Made by a program: the position numbers and the translations under genes | The notes under the pieces: model-generated | What the model saw: the letters and a program-made list of their open reading frames with translations, nothing else | Database searches by the model: none | Told to the model about the DNA's origin: nothing | Part shown: positions 28,762 to 40,059 of the stretch, piece by piece | How the letters are laid out: each line of letters opens with the position of its first letter | Numbering within the stretch: position 1 is the stretch's first letter | Assembly (NCBI GenBank): GCA_963765875.1 | Contig: CAVXYK010000002.1 | Span: 158,461 to 222,460, forward strand | Length of the DNA: 64,000 nt | DNA from: JAWKOK01 sp963765875 | GTDB lineage: Bacteria > Chloroflexota > Anaerolineae > Caldilineales > Caldilineaceae | Reading direction: 5' to 3'

Positions 28762-30912
28762 CTAGTCAACCGGGATGGGAATCTCCGCAAGGTTCTCAAA
28801 TCCATCCTCCGAACTTCTGTACAGAATCAGTAGGATGCCATCCGCAGGGGAGGGAAACGGTATCCGGTAGGCGTCGACGATTCTTGAAGCCCTGCTCAAT
28901 GCGTCCGGATCGTAGACGCCGGCAACGGGCCTGCTGCTGTCGACCTGAATGATCGCGCCTGTGTCATCGGCCGGGTTGGGGAGGAATGCACCGCCGGCGG
29001 TCGGTCGAATACTGATGCCCAGCCCGTCGGGCCAGCCCCCTTGGCCGAGCTGCCATGCCAGCGAAAGATCGATGCTCTCCGGCTGGTCCGCAAGAACCGG
29101 GCTTCCAAGGGGACCTTTCGACACGGTGAAGGCCTCCAGGGCCACACCTTCGACGAGGTCGACTTCGGTGCGGTTGACATCGGTGTGGCTGACATTCTCT
29201 GCCAGTGGCGTCCACGAATCGGGCTGCTTGACCGATTCGTCATCATCCCCTGCCGGCCCAATCTGTACCCAATCGGGGCTGTGTAGTGATGTTTGAACGG
29301 CTGCTTTTCCGGCCACATCTCCGGTGAATTCTTCGAGCAATTCTTCGAGCAGGATCGGGGTTGCGTCAACGGTGGACAGCATCGAGTCGCCCTGAGGCAA
29401 GTGCTGTGCCGCTTCCAGGCTGCTGATGACCGGATGGTATTTGCCGAATTCCCAAACCTCAACAAGATATTGCAACGCCAGGGCGTCATCGACAGCTGCG
29501 AACAGCGGCGTTCCCGAGGGTAGATTCTGATCCAGGAGGATGGCGGCCCGGTCAAGCGCGGTGTCATCAGGCCTGTTTCGGCTGTCGGCGGCAGGCAGCG
29601 AAGCGTCCGCTCGCCAGAGCATCGCCGTTGCAAGCAAGATCAGCGGCGCGGTGCGAAGAAGCGCTAGGGCGACGCCGGGCCTGGATCGATGTTTTTCGTC
29701 CGCCCAATAGCCCATCCAGGCTTCGGCGATAGGGGCATTGCCCAACAGGATCAACGGATACGCGGGCAAGATCACCTGATACCAGTTGCCGTAGCGGTAG
29801 GCCCAACTAAAGGCGACGGTAATGGCGATGGTGCCGTAGAGCAACGTCGCCAGCTTGCGGTCAAAGAGCAGGATGCCCAGCAGGCCAAAGAGCAGCAAAG
29901 GCAGGCTCAATTCCTGCCAGACTAGTTCTGGAAAGCCGTTGGCGAAGAATGCCGCCCCCGGTTCAAAGCCCCAGCCCAGCTCTTCCCGGCCCTGCGCCGT
30001 GCTCAGGAAAGCGATGAACCAGGCCTGAGCGGTCGGCCAGTCGCCCTCGCCCCACCATTCGGGATGGGCCGCGCCACGGATGTATACGAAGGCGTAGCCA
30101 ACCAGCGGCAGGGCGGCAGCCAGCACCGAGCCGGCAATCGCCTTGGCGCTGCGCAGTAGATCAGGTCGTTGCCACACAATCACCGCTACGAGAGGCGGCA
30201 CGATGAAGGCGACGGTGAGCATGTGGGCAAGTGAGATGCCGCAAAGGAAGGCGAGCAGAAAGAGCAGTCCCAGCGCAGGCGATGCAATCTGGGCATCAAT
30301 CTCCTGATCGGATGAATGATCTTGGGTCGCTGTAGGCTGCTCAGCTGCAGCATCACGCCAAAGCAAGTAGACATAAAGTATTGCCAGTGTCTGTGCGATG
30401 GCGCTGCTATATTGTTCAGTCGTGGTGGCGTAGTACCAGAAGAAGTAGGTGACGGTGTAGAAGGCGGCAAGCAGCCAGGCAAGCGGCCAGTTCCCGGCCG
30501 GGCGAGAGCGGCTACGTGTCAGAGTGCAGACGATGGCGTAGAGCAACCAGATTGAGAGCAGCGCCCAAAGTGTGCTGTAACTGCTCAGGATCGGAATCGG
30601 GTTGACTGCTTCTGGGGCGGTCAGTTGCATCAGCCCTCTTATGCCGTGAAACCAGAGCCAGCCACCCATCGTGTAGAGCGGGTACCCCGGCGCGTTGGAA
30701 GGACGCGCCTGGACCTGGGCATATTGGTGGGTAATTAGATCCCCGCCATGCAATTCTCGGGGCTGCAACCCGGTGTCGAGGGTCGCCGCGAAGATCAGTG
30801 CAGCAACCGCCACCAGCATGATGCCGGCAAGACGCTGAATGCGCTTGGATCCCCTGGGGGGCGATTGGCCCGCCATATGCCCTGTCGGTTCGTTGGGCAA
30901 GATAAATGCCAT
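28762..30912 (-). CDS. Polytopic membrane protein, DUF2723 / protein O-mannosyltransferase-like
   Basis: A ~716-residue membrane protein. The first ~430 residues carry about ten hydrophobic segments. The N-terminal loop reads LHGGDLITHQYAQVQARPSNAPGYPLYTMGGWLW, resembling the GGDSGEL...HPPGYPL loop of DUF2723 (TMEM260-like) glycosyltransferases. The last ~280 residues are soluble and beta-rich. It probably transfers a sugar outside the membrane; substrate unknown. The start at 30912 (MAFILPNEP) is chosen because the open frame further upstream (to 31149) is a translation of the REP-type repeat at 31015-31063. No frameshift is seen. Confidence 0.8.
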   Translation of the reverse strand: MAFILPNEPTGHMAGQSPPRGSKRIQRLAGIMLVAVAALIFAATLDTGLQPRELHGGDLITHQYAQVQARPSNAPGYPLYTMGGWLWFHGIRGLMQLTAPEAVNPIPILSSYSTLWALLSIWLLYAIVCTLTRSRSRPAGNWPLAWLLAAFYTVTYFFWYYATTTEQYSSAIAQTLAILYVYLLWRDAAAEQPTATQDHSSDQEIDAQIASPALGLLFLLAFLCGISLAHMLTVAFIVPPLVAVIVWQRPDLLRSAKAIAGSVLAAALPLVGYAFVYIRGAAHPEWWGEGDWPTAQAWFIAFLSTAQGREELGWGFEPGAAFFANGFPELVWQELSLPLLLFGLLGILLFDRKLATLLYGTIAITVAFSWAYRYGNWYQVILPAYPLILLGNAPIAEAWMGYWADEKHRSRPGVALALLRTAPLILLATAMLWRADASLPAADSRNRPDDTALDRAAILLDQNLPSGTPLFAAVDDALALQYLVEVWEFGKYHPVISSLEAAQHLPQGDSMLSTVDATPILLEELLEEFTGDVAGKAAVQTSLHSPDWVQIGPAGDDDESVKQPDSWTPLAENVSHTDVNRTEVDLVEGVALEAFTVSKGPLGSPVLADQPESIDLSLAWQLGQGGWPDGLGISIRPTAGGAFLPNPADDTGAIIQVDSSRPVAGVYDPDALSRASRIVDAYRIPFPSPADGILLILYRSSEDGFENLAEIPIPVD

Positions 30913-31356
30913 CGAGTTCAATGCCTCTGCTGTCGGCCTATTGCCAAGCTTAGTTGATATTTCAGATTCCGGGAACAATCCCGGTGCAAATGCCAATTGT
31001 CCGGTCAACGATCGTGTGGTCGCCCGTTCACCACATCGGGCGACCACAAGGGTCGCCCCTACGAAATCATGGTTACTGGATGGCCAAACGGAAAAACAAC
31101 GAAATGCCGCCTCGGTGGCCGGACTTGAGCGCCTGAGGGCGCTTCTCATTGTGAGTCGCCGGCTTCAGCCGATCCACTCAAGCGTCAACGGAACCTGGTG
31201 GAACGTCCGGGTGACCTTTCGTGAAGTCAACAGTAGCACAGGCAAAAAATGAGTGTCAAAGATCCTCGGGGTTGGCGACAGCTAGGCCTTGTCTGCCTGT
31301 TCATTCGGCGGCCCATTAGCGCATGGGGACAAATGTTCGATTCTCCTGTCTAAAGG
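30913..31356. other. Divergent intergenic region with repeat elements
   Basis: The region between the DUF2723-like gene and gyrA. It holds the REP-family element at 31015-31063 and a short GAGCGCCTGAGGGCGCTT hairpin near 31126-31143, a motif seen again near 43430. The promoter of gyrA is at its right edge. No gene is supported. Confidence 0.5.
31015..31063. repeat. Dispersed REP-family element
   Basis: TGTGGTCGCCCG (31015-31026) and CGGGCGACCACA (31037-31048) form a perfect 12-bp hairpin, followed by AGGGTCGCCCCTACG. The right part matches the reverse complement of the 8107-8541 units (CGGGCGGCCACAAGGGCACG, then CCCCTAC), so it belongs to the same family, 22 kb from the RAYT gene. Confidence 0.78.
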
Positions 31357-31386
31357 TTCGCAAAAATCCGCCTTTTCAGGTATAAT
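31357..31386 (+). promoter_or_regulatory. Predicted sigma-70-type promoter of gyrA
   Basis: A perfect TATAAT at 31381-31386 with TTCGCA (four of six consensus bases) 18 bases upstream at 31357-31362. The start codon is 40 bases downstream of the -10 box. Confidence 0.6.
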
Positions 31387-31426
31387 TCAATACTGTTGAG
31401 CGACTGAAAATAGCAGGAGTGTTTGA

Positions 31427-34249
<2,823 letters not shown>

Positions 34250-34337
34250 GGTTTGCGATTTCAAGCAAGACAAGATGCTTCGCTGGTGGTTTTCTAGGTT
34301 GAAAGGGTTCCGTAAATTCGCTCAGAATGACAATTCC

Positions 34338-34458
34338 AGTAGTTCACGATTTGTCATTCCGATGACCGGAGGGAAGAGGAATCTCAGGTTCGCACAGGAG
34401 AGATTCCTCGTCGCTGTGCTCCATCGGAATGACAATGGCATTGAATTCGTGAACTACT
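34338..34458. repeat. 121-bp nested palindromic element
   Basis: Three nested perfect inverted pairs: AGTAGTTCACGA (34338-34349) with TCGTGAACTACT (34447-34458); TGTCATTCCGATG (34352-34364) with CATCGGAATGACA (34422-34434); GAGGAATCTC (34376-34385) with GAGATTCCTC (34400-34409). A GAATTCGTGAA copy follows at 34459 onward. It is non-coding, between gyrA and the next gene. Confidence 0.82.
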
Positions 34459-34522
34459 GAATTCGTGAAGTACTGCATTTTGGGCATTGAGCCTCTCAGA
34501 TGGGGTGGGATGTAGATATTGG

Positions 34523-35904
34523 ATGAGATCGACTAGCGCACTTTTGCGAAAAGGGCCAGGACCGCAGGTACATTTCCTCGCCGGCGCCGATTCGGAACAG
34601 ATTGCCGAGACAATCACTGCCTTTGCCAACAGCGAGGGCGGTACATTGATCTTGGGGATCGATGCGCAGGGCGAGTTTGGCGATATTCGTGATGGAAGAC
34701 GAGATCGACAACGCGCTGCAAGCATCGCTGCGCCATTGTTTGCCTCCGGTCAAGACCTCCTGGCAGCAGGAGCAGGTGCACGGACACACCATCGTGTCGT
34801 TGCAAGTCGATCGCAGTGCCGAGGTCCATACGTTGGATGATGGTCGTATCCTGGTGCGTAAGGGCAGCAAGAATGTTCCGGCCGATCAGCGAGATCTTGA
34901 GTTGCTGATGGCGTCAAGGCCGTCGGGCGACTTCGAATTGCAGCCCGTGCCCGGTGCGACGCTCGAAGACCTGGACGACGATGTCATTGCCGATTACATG
35001 GAAAAGCGCCAGAAGCGTAATCCCCGTCACACCTTGATGCCGCGTGACCGTTTGCTCCAACAGATCGGCGCGATTGATTCCAACAATGTGCCGACGGTCA
35101 GCGGACTCCTTCTCTTCGGCAAAGAGCCTCAGCTCTTGCTTCCCCACAGTCGGGCCATCTTCGTGAAGTTTGCCGATACGCAGCCGCGGGGTCCCGAAGG
35201 CAGCTTCGGCTATGGTCGGCGCGAGGAGATGATCGGGCCGTTGCCCCACATCATCGAGCGGGCTTGGCGCGGTCATCTGGGAGGAGATGCGCAAACAGGC
35301 TGTCGTCAAGGGATTGCAGCGACAGGAGGAGACTGAATATCCATTCTCCGCCGTGCGCGAGGCATTGGTCAATGCGGTCGCACACCGTGACTACAAGCTG
35401 AATGGCCGCAGCATCGAGATTCGCATGTACACCGATCGGCTGGAGGTCACCAGCCCCGGCGGATTGCCCGCCCATATTACTGTCGACAACATCGTTGATG
35501 AACACTATAGCCGCAATCCACGGCTGGTCAATGGCCTATACCAGTGGGGATACATCGAAGAACTGGGATTGGGCGTCGATCGAATGATCGAAGACATGGT
35601 GAATGCTGGGCACGTTCCGCCCACCTTTGATGCAAAGGGCCATCGCTTCACCGTGTTGCTCTACAACAAGAAGGATCCGGCCCGTGCGGTTCCCGATTGG
35701 GAACAGAATATGAACGATCGGCAGATCAAAGCCGTTGAGTATGTGCAACGCAACCAATCGATCACCAATCGAGAGTATGGTGAGCTCTGTTCTCATGTTG
35801 GTGCAGAGACGCGGCGGTTGGACCTGGCTGATCTTGTGACCAAAGGTGTGTTGCTCAAGATCGGCGAGAAACGCGGTACCCGCTACATTCTTAAGGAAGG
35901 GTAG
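34523..35904 (+). CDS. AlbA_2 / ATP-binding (GHKL-like) protein, two frameshifts
   Basis: A ~460-residue protein resembling the divergent AAA-4/AlbA_2 ATP-dependent regulator family. The AlbA_2 signature ITAFANSEGGTLILGIDAQGEF is near the start. The middle part has RILVRKGSKNVPADQRDLELL and VSGLLLFGKEPQ. The C-terminal half carries the GHKL-like segment FSAVREALVNAVAHRDY and RLEVTSPGGLP, then a winged helix-like end (ITNREYGELC...RRLDLADLVTKGVLLKIG). The frame breaks near 34670-34690 (FGDI into VMEDEIDNAL) and near 35275-35290. Both joins are natural. The start at 34523 is uncertain; no clear ribosome-binding site is seen. Members are often annotated as transcriptional regulators; DNA binding here is unproven. 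Confidence 0.72.
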
Positions 35905-35919
35905 TCGGAATTGGGTTAC

Positions 35920-36002
35920 TTGGGATAAAATTTGGGATAAATCTCGAAATACCCTTCTGCTGGTGCTTGATTTGGGATAATTGGGATAAGTGCTTGGGAT
36001 AA
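35920..36002. repeat. Five TTGGGATAA direct repeats upstream of lepB
   Basis: Exact TTGGGATAA nonamers begin at 35920, 35932, 35972, 35981 and 35994, in the 150 bases between the ATPase-like gene and lepB; a partial copy (TTGGG) is at 36006. Spacings are 12, 40, 9 and 13 bases, close to helical repeats in two cases. They may be a regulatory site or a decayed tandem repeat. Confidence 0.7.
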
Positions 36003-36056
36003 ATGTTGGGCTTAGGCGGGCTGCGAGAGTCCGTAGTGACGGAGTGATTTTTCTAC

Positions 36057-36740
36057 ATGACTGAATCAAGCAAAGAAGCGGGCGAAGAGATATCGATCCC
36101 GGCGGAATATCTGCTTACGGGCTCGGAATCGGCATCGATGCCAGAGGAGCATGTCGCGCCTGCACTGGATGAGCAACCCACGCTTTCGGCCTGGTCACTG
36201 ATACGCGAGGTGCTTGAAACAGTCGTGCTGTCGTTGGTGATCTTCCTTGTCATTCGTCAGGGCGTTCAGAATTACAACATCGAAGGCCCTTCCATGGAGC
36301 CTAGCTTTTTCAATGGTCAATTTGTCCTTGTCAACAAGCTTGCCTATAAGTTGGGCGAGCCGGAACGGGGAGACGTTGTCGTCTTCAAGAATCCCGGCAA
36401 CGAGAGCGAGGACTACATCAAACGCGTCATCGGCTTGCCTGGCGATACAGTATCGTTTGCCGATGAACATGTCTACGTCAATGGCGAGCTGATAGACGAC
36501 GATCAAATTGTCTTGGGACCGACCTATTCGCGTGGCAAGGAGCCGATAGTCGTGAGTCCTGACCATCTATTTGTTATGGGTGACAACCGCAGGAACTCAA
36601 GGGACAGTCGCGATTTTGGCGTGCTGGACGAGGATCTGCTTATCGGCAGAGCTTGGGTGCGGATATGGCCTGTCAGCGACTGGGGACGGGTTGGACATGT
36701 GGAACTGGAGCCCGGTATTGCATTCGAGGAACAGGAGTAA
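36057..36740 (+). CDS. lepB: Signal peptidase I
   Basis: A 227-residue type I signal peptidase. It has a cytoplasmic acidic N-terminus of ~45 residues, one membrane segment (VLETVVLSLVIFLVI, residues ~52-66), and the catalytic Ser79 in EGPSMEPS with general-base Lys122 in YIKRVIGLPGD. GDNRRNSRDSRDFG is the conserved box near the C-terminus. It cleaves signal peptides of secreted proteins at the outer face of the membrane. The stop at 36740 is six bases before deoC, whose ribosome-binding site lies inside the lepB end, so they form an operon. Confidence 0.96.
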   Translation: MTESSKEAGEEISIPAEYLLTGSESASMPEEHVAPALDEQPTLSAWSLIREVLETVVLSLVIFLVIRQGVQNYNIEGPSMEPSFFNGQFVLVNKLAYKLGEPERGDVVVFKNPGNESEDYIKRVIGLPGDTVSFADEHVYVNGELIDDDQIVLGPTYSRGKEPIVVSPDHLFVMGDNRRNSRDSRDFGVLDEDLLIGRAWVRIWPVSDWGRVGHVELEPGIAFEEQE

Positions 36741-36746
36741 AAGCCA

Positions 36747-37571
36747 GTGAAAATCTTAGGACCCGTCGAATTGCAGGCACTTGTCGACGAGGCTCTCATT
36801 GCCGTCGGCTCGCTCTATGATCCTGACTATCGCCCCAGCGAATCAGCAGACCTGACCCTGGCCGAGATCGCAGCCGTCATTGACCATACAGCACTGAAGC
36901 CGGACACCACTGTTGAGCAGATCGATCGGCTGTGTGCTGAAGCGCGTGAATATGAGTTTGCCAGCGTCTGCGTCAATCCGACCTGGATCGGGCGTTGTGC
37001 GGAACGGCTTTCCGACAGTCCGGTTCAGGTCTGCACCGTGGTTGGCTTCCCGCTGGGCGCTACTTTGCCGTCCGTTAAGGCCTTTGAAGCCGGACAAGCC
37101 GTCGCTGACGGGGCAACCGAATTGGACATGGTGATCAATGTCGGCCGGCTCAAAGACGGCGACTATGCGTATGTCTTCTCGGATATGGTCGGCGTTGTCG
37201 AAGCCGCTCGTACCTCCGGCGCGAAGGTCAAGGTGATTCTTGAGATGTGTCTGCTGACCACCGAAGAGAAGATCGCCGGATGTGTGTTGGCCAAAGCGGC
37301 AGGTGTCGATTTTGTGAAGACATCCACCGGCTTTAGCAGCGGTGGAGCCACGTTGTCCGACGTCACCCTGATGCGTGCAGTGGTTGGGCCGGAACTGGGT
37401 GTCAAGGCCGCGGGCGGCATACGCAATGGCCAAGATGTGAACAATATGGTGGCCGCCGGGGCGACCAGGATCGGCGCTAGCGCCGGCGTCGAGATCATGC
37501 AGAGCAAGTCGGCGTCGCCTGCTTCATCCTCTGCTTCATCCGCCGAAGCGTCGACAGGGGAATCGTATTGA
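36747..37571 (+). CDS. deoC: Deoxyribose-phosphate aldolase
   Basis: A 274-residue class I aldolase that splits 2-deoxyribose 5-phosphate to glyceraldehyde 3-phosphate and acetaldehyde. The Schiff-base lysine is Lys191 in DFVKTSTGFSSGGAT; Lys220 in GVKAAGGIR and Asp127 in ELDMVINVG complete the site. IDHTALKPDTT is also present. The start is GTG at 36747 with CAGGAG nine bases upstream. A Ser/Ala-rich tail (PASSSASSAEAST) ends the protein. The stop TGA overlaps the ATG of the following small gene. Confidence 0.96.
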   Translation: MKILGPVELQALVDEALIAVGSLYDPDYRPSESADLTLAEIAAVIDHTALKPDTTVEQIDRLCAEAREYEFASVCVNPTWIGRCAERLSDSPVQVCTVVGFPLGATLPSVKAFEAGQAVADGATELDMVINVGRLKDGDYAYVFSDMVGVVEAARTSGAKVKVILEMCLLTTEEKIAGCVLAKAAGVDFVKTSTGFSSGGATLSDVTLMRAVVGPELGVKAAGGIRNGQDVNNMVAAGATRIGASAGVEIMQSKSASPASSSASSAEASTGESY

Positions 37572-37864
37572 TGGCTAGGCGGGTATCCGATTTTGCCTTG
37601 ATGATTGCCCACGCCTGGCGTTGTGCTGAATGCCGTGGTGACTTGCTAGAGAAACCGGAAGTGACCTGGATCGGCTACAAGCTCTCGGCAGAGCAGCGCG
37701 ACCGCGTTCGTGAAATGACCGACGACTCGTTTCAGACTGTGCCGCGCATGGCCGAAGCGACAGGCCTGGATGAAGATGAATTGACGCAGGCCATCGATCA
37801 TCCGCGGGCGCGTCTCCGGCATCTAGGCAGCATCAAGGGTGAGTATTTTTCCCAGAACCGATAG
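37571..37864 (+). CDS. Small hypothetical protein coupled to deoC
   Basis: A 97-residue protein I do not recognise. Its ATG at 37571 shares the last base of the deoC stop, so translation is coupled. It has one CxxC (WRCAECRG) near residue 20, a helical middle (AEQRDRVREMTDDSF) and an acidic segment (GLDEDELTQAIDHPRARLRHLG). No signal peptide or membrane segment is seen. One CxxC alone is not enough to call a zinc finger. The position suggests co-expression with deoC rather than a known role. Confidence 0.6.
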   Translation: MARRVSDFALMIAHAWRCAECRGDLLEKPEVTWIGYKLSAEQRDRVREMTDDSFQTVPRMAEATGLDEDELTQAIDHPRARLRHLGSIKGEYFSQNR

Positions 37865-37893
37865 TCAGGGCAGGAAATGGGTGCGCAGGCGCT

Positions 37894-38606
37894 ATGAAAC
37901 AGATCGTTCCGGGATTGTGGCAGATCGATGAGATCGGTGACTTTGTCAATTGTTATGCGTGGGAGTGGGAAGACGGCATTACGCTGATCGATGTCGGTAT
38001 GCCTGGAACCGCGCAGAAGTTGCTGGACGCTGTCAAGGGCCATGGCTGGCCATTGCACACGGTGCGGCGTGTGATCGTCACCCATGCAGACGTGGATCAC
38101 GTCGGGGCCTTGGCCGATGTCAAGCGTGCCACCGGCGCTAGAATTGCCTGCCACACGGTTGAAAAGGAATTGCTGGAGCACCCTGAGCGTCGAAAACCGG
38201 CCAAGTTCTATTTGCGGCCCGTTTTTGGCGTCGCGCGACTCTTTCCCAGTCTTCGGGTCCAGCCTGTCACACCGGATGAGTTGATGGTTGACGGGCAGGT
38301 GACGCCCGAAGGGTTCACGGTCGTGCACACGCCTGGGCACACGCCCGGCCACATTTCATTGTTGCATAAGGAGCGGCGGATCCTGATCACCGGCGATGCG
38401 CTGACCAATCGCAAAGCCAAGCTTGCGCCGCCGCCCGGCGCCTTCACGCCCGACCCTGATAATGCCCTGCGCAGCATCTGGAAGCTGGCCAAAAATATGG
38501 TGACGACGTCGAAGTCGTCGTCTTCGGCCACGGTCCGCCGATTCTCCTCAATGGGGGCAAGCGGATCACGTCCTTTGCGAGCCAGGTTTTTTCGACGGAG
38601 ATTTAG
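37894..38606 (+). CDS. MBL-fold metallo-hydrolase, one frameshift
   Basis: A ~237-residue metallo-beta-lactamase-fold protein. The first metal motif is THADVDHVGALAD (second His of HxHxDH replaced by Asp, as in several MBL subgroups). HTPGHTPGHISL gives the third-ligand His, and ITGDAL the bridging Asp. The original frame runs to 38700, but after KLAK at ~38493 one added A in a five-A run gives KYGDDVEVVVFGHGPPILLNGGK, which supplies the last metal-ligand motif (FGHGPP) and stops at 38606. The substrate is unknown; glyoxalase II-like or lactonase-like proteins share this layout. It lies 30 bases after the small hypothetical gene. Confidence 0.85.
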
Positions 38607-38800
38607 GCTTGAGACGTGCGAGATCATGATTTCCGGGATTGAGCGGATTTGGCCTTCGGCCAGAGAATGGGCGATTGTGCACTGGCCTGCATTCTCTTAA
38701 TGCCTGCAATCTCGGTGATCCAGAAATCTAACGGTCAAATTGTCACAGGAATTGACCCACGCATAAAAAATAATCCCAACCACAATCGAAAGGATTCCCT

Positions 38801-39499
38801 ATGCGACGCGTACTGATCACCGGCGCCAACCGCGGCTATGGTCTGGCCTTGGTCCAGGAGACACTGGCGCGGGGCGATCGTGTCTTTGCCACCTGTCGCC
38901 AGGCGGCCGCCGCGCCTGAGTTGATGGCGTTGGCCCAAAGTGAGCGCTGCACCGTTCTTGAGGTCGATCTGCTGGATGAAGGCCAGATCGAGGAATTGGT
39001 TCGTCGAGTCTCCGCGGAGACCGATGCACTCGATCTCCTCCTGAACAATGCCGGCCGTATGGGCGGCGATGATCTAGCGAGCCTGGATGCAGAGGAACTG
39101 AGCGCCAAGTTCGCCGTCAACGCCATCGCGCCGCTGATGCTCAGCCGGGCCTGCATGCCGCTGCTGGCAGCCGGCGACAATCCTTGTATCATGATGAGCT
39201 CCTCTTCGTGGGGCTCGATCACGTACAAGACCGACCCGACCAATAACGCCTCCGACAGCGTGTTCGGCTATTGCGCCAGCAAGGCCGCGCTCAACATGTT
39301 CAGCCGCACACTGGCCGAAGCGCTCAAGCCCCAGGGCATCACCGTGCTGATGCACCATCCCGGCGGCAAGGGCGATCCCGGTGGCGGACCGGTCGACGCT
39401 CGCGAGTCGGCACGTGCAACCCTGTCGCTGGTCGAAGCGCACGGCCCCGAGGATACGGGTCGCTTCTATCACTGGCGCGGCTACGAGATTCCGTGGTAG
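38801..39499 (+). CDS. Short-chain dehydrogenase/reductase (classical SDR)
   Basis: A 232-residue NAD(P)-dependent oxidoreductase. TGANRGYG (residues 7-14) is the cofactor motif, NNAG follows at 82-85, and the catalytic residues are Ser (MMSSSSWG, ~133-136), Tyr157 and Lys161 in YCASK. CRQ after the second beta strand may favour NADPH. The C-terminal lid is short, and HHPGGKGDPGGGPVDA replaces the usual PG-V-T loop. The start at 38801 follows AAAGGA. It stands alone and ends in a 27-bp hairpin terminator. The substrate is not predictable. Confidence 0.9.
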   Translation: MRRVLITGANRGYGLALVQETLARGDRVFATCRQAAAAPELMALAQSERCTVLEVDLLDEGQIEELVRRVSAETDALDLLLNNAGRMGGDDLASLDAEELSAKFAVNAIAPLMLSRACMPLLAAGDNPCIMMSSSSWGSITYKTDPTNNASDSVFGYCASKAALNMFSRTLAEALKPQGITVLMHHPGGKGDPGGGPVDARESARATLSLVEAHGPEDTGRFYHWRGYEIPW

Positions 39500-39506
39500 G
39501 GATGGG

Positions 39507-39578
39507 TGACAAGGTGAGGGGATGACAAGGTGACCAATTCTCGATCACCTTGTCATCCCCTCACCTTGTCATTTTTCT
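39507..39578 (+). terminator. Perfect 27-bp hairpin terminator after SDR gene
   Basis: 39507-39533 pairs perfectly with 39545-39571 around an 11-base loop, followed by TTTTTCT. Each arm contains a direct repeat of TGACAAGGTGA separated by GGGGA, which may have built the stem by duplication. Confidence 0.85.
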
Positions 39579-40059
39579 CGCCTTGAACCCCGTTCTAAAT
39601 GTGGTAAAATTTCCTCATAGCAAGCTCTTGATCCCCATCCACCAAATCAACTGGCCCTTTTTTCAGACTCTGATTTTCAACCTAGGGTTGATTTGCAACC
39701 GATGTGATCAGGCCGAGGAGATGGCATATCCTATAGATGGAAACCTCACTCAAGAAAAAGGTAACCTGCGCCACGCGGTCTTCGAGGCGTTGGATCAGGT
39801 AGCGCGCTTGCCCGAGTAGCGGGGAAACATGTCAACCCCCTGAGATCCCGAAGAGCGAGGAAGCTTTGCTACGCTAGCAGTTGCCAGATCGATTGATCAG
39901 GGTAAGTGCCGCCTGCTGACGTGGAAACCATCTGAATATGGAGCATTGTGCTCAATTTTTGAACAGACTCTGGCGTCGCTGTACCCGACAATACGCGAAA
40001 CGCTGTTTTTGCCCGACGAAACAATGCGGCCAACGGTATGAGTGAAAATGGAGGGGATG
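39579..40059. other. Intergenic region, no supported gene
   Basis: About 480 bases between the SDR terminator and the next gene. An open frame covers 39550-39819, but its start lies inside the hairpin, the sequence is not family-like and there is no ribosome-binding site. I see no RNA gene and no clear promoter. Confidence 0.4.

Noticed and set aside
30913..31149. N-terminal extension of the DUF2723-like protein
   Set aside because: It translates the REP-family element (FVGATLVVARCGERAT), so the real start is taken as 30912.
35920..36002. TTGGGATAA repeats as an origin iteron set
   Set aside because: There is no replication initiator gene, AT-rich unwinding region or plasmid context nearby; the gyrA/lepB setting is chromosomal.
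39550..39819. An 89-residue open frame after the SDR gene
   Set aside because: It starts inside the terminator hairpin, has no ribosome-binding site and has no recognisable sequence.
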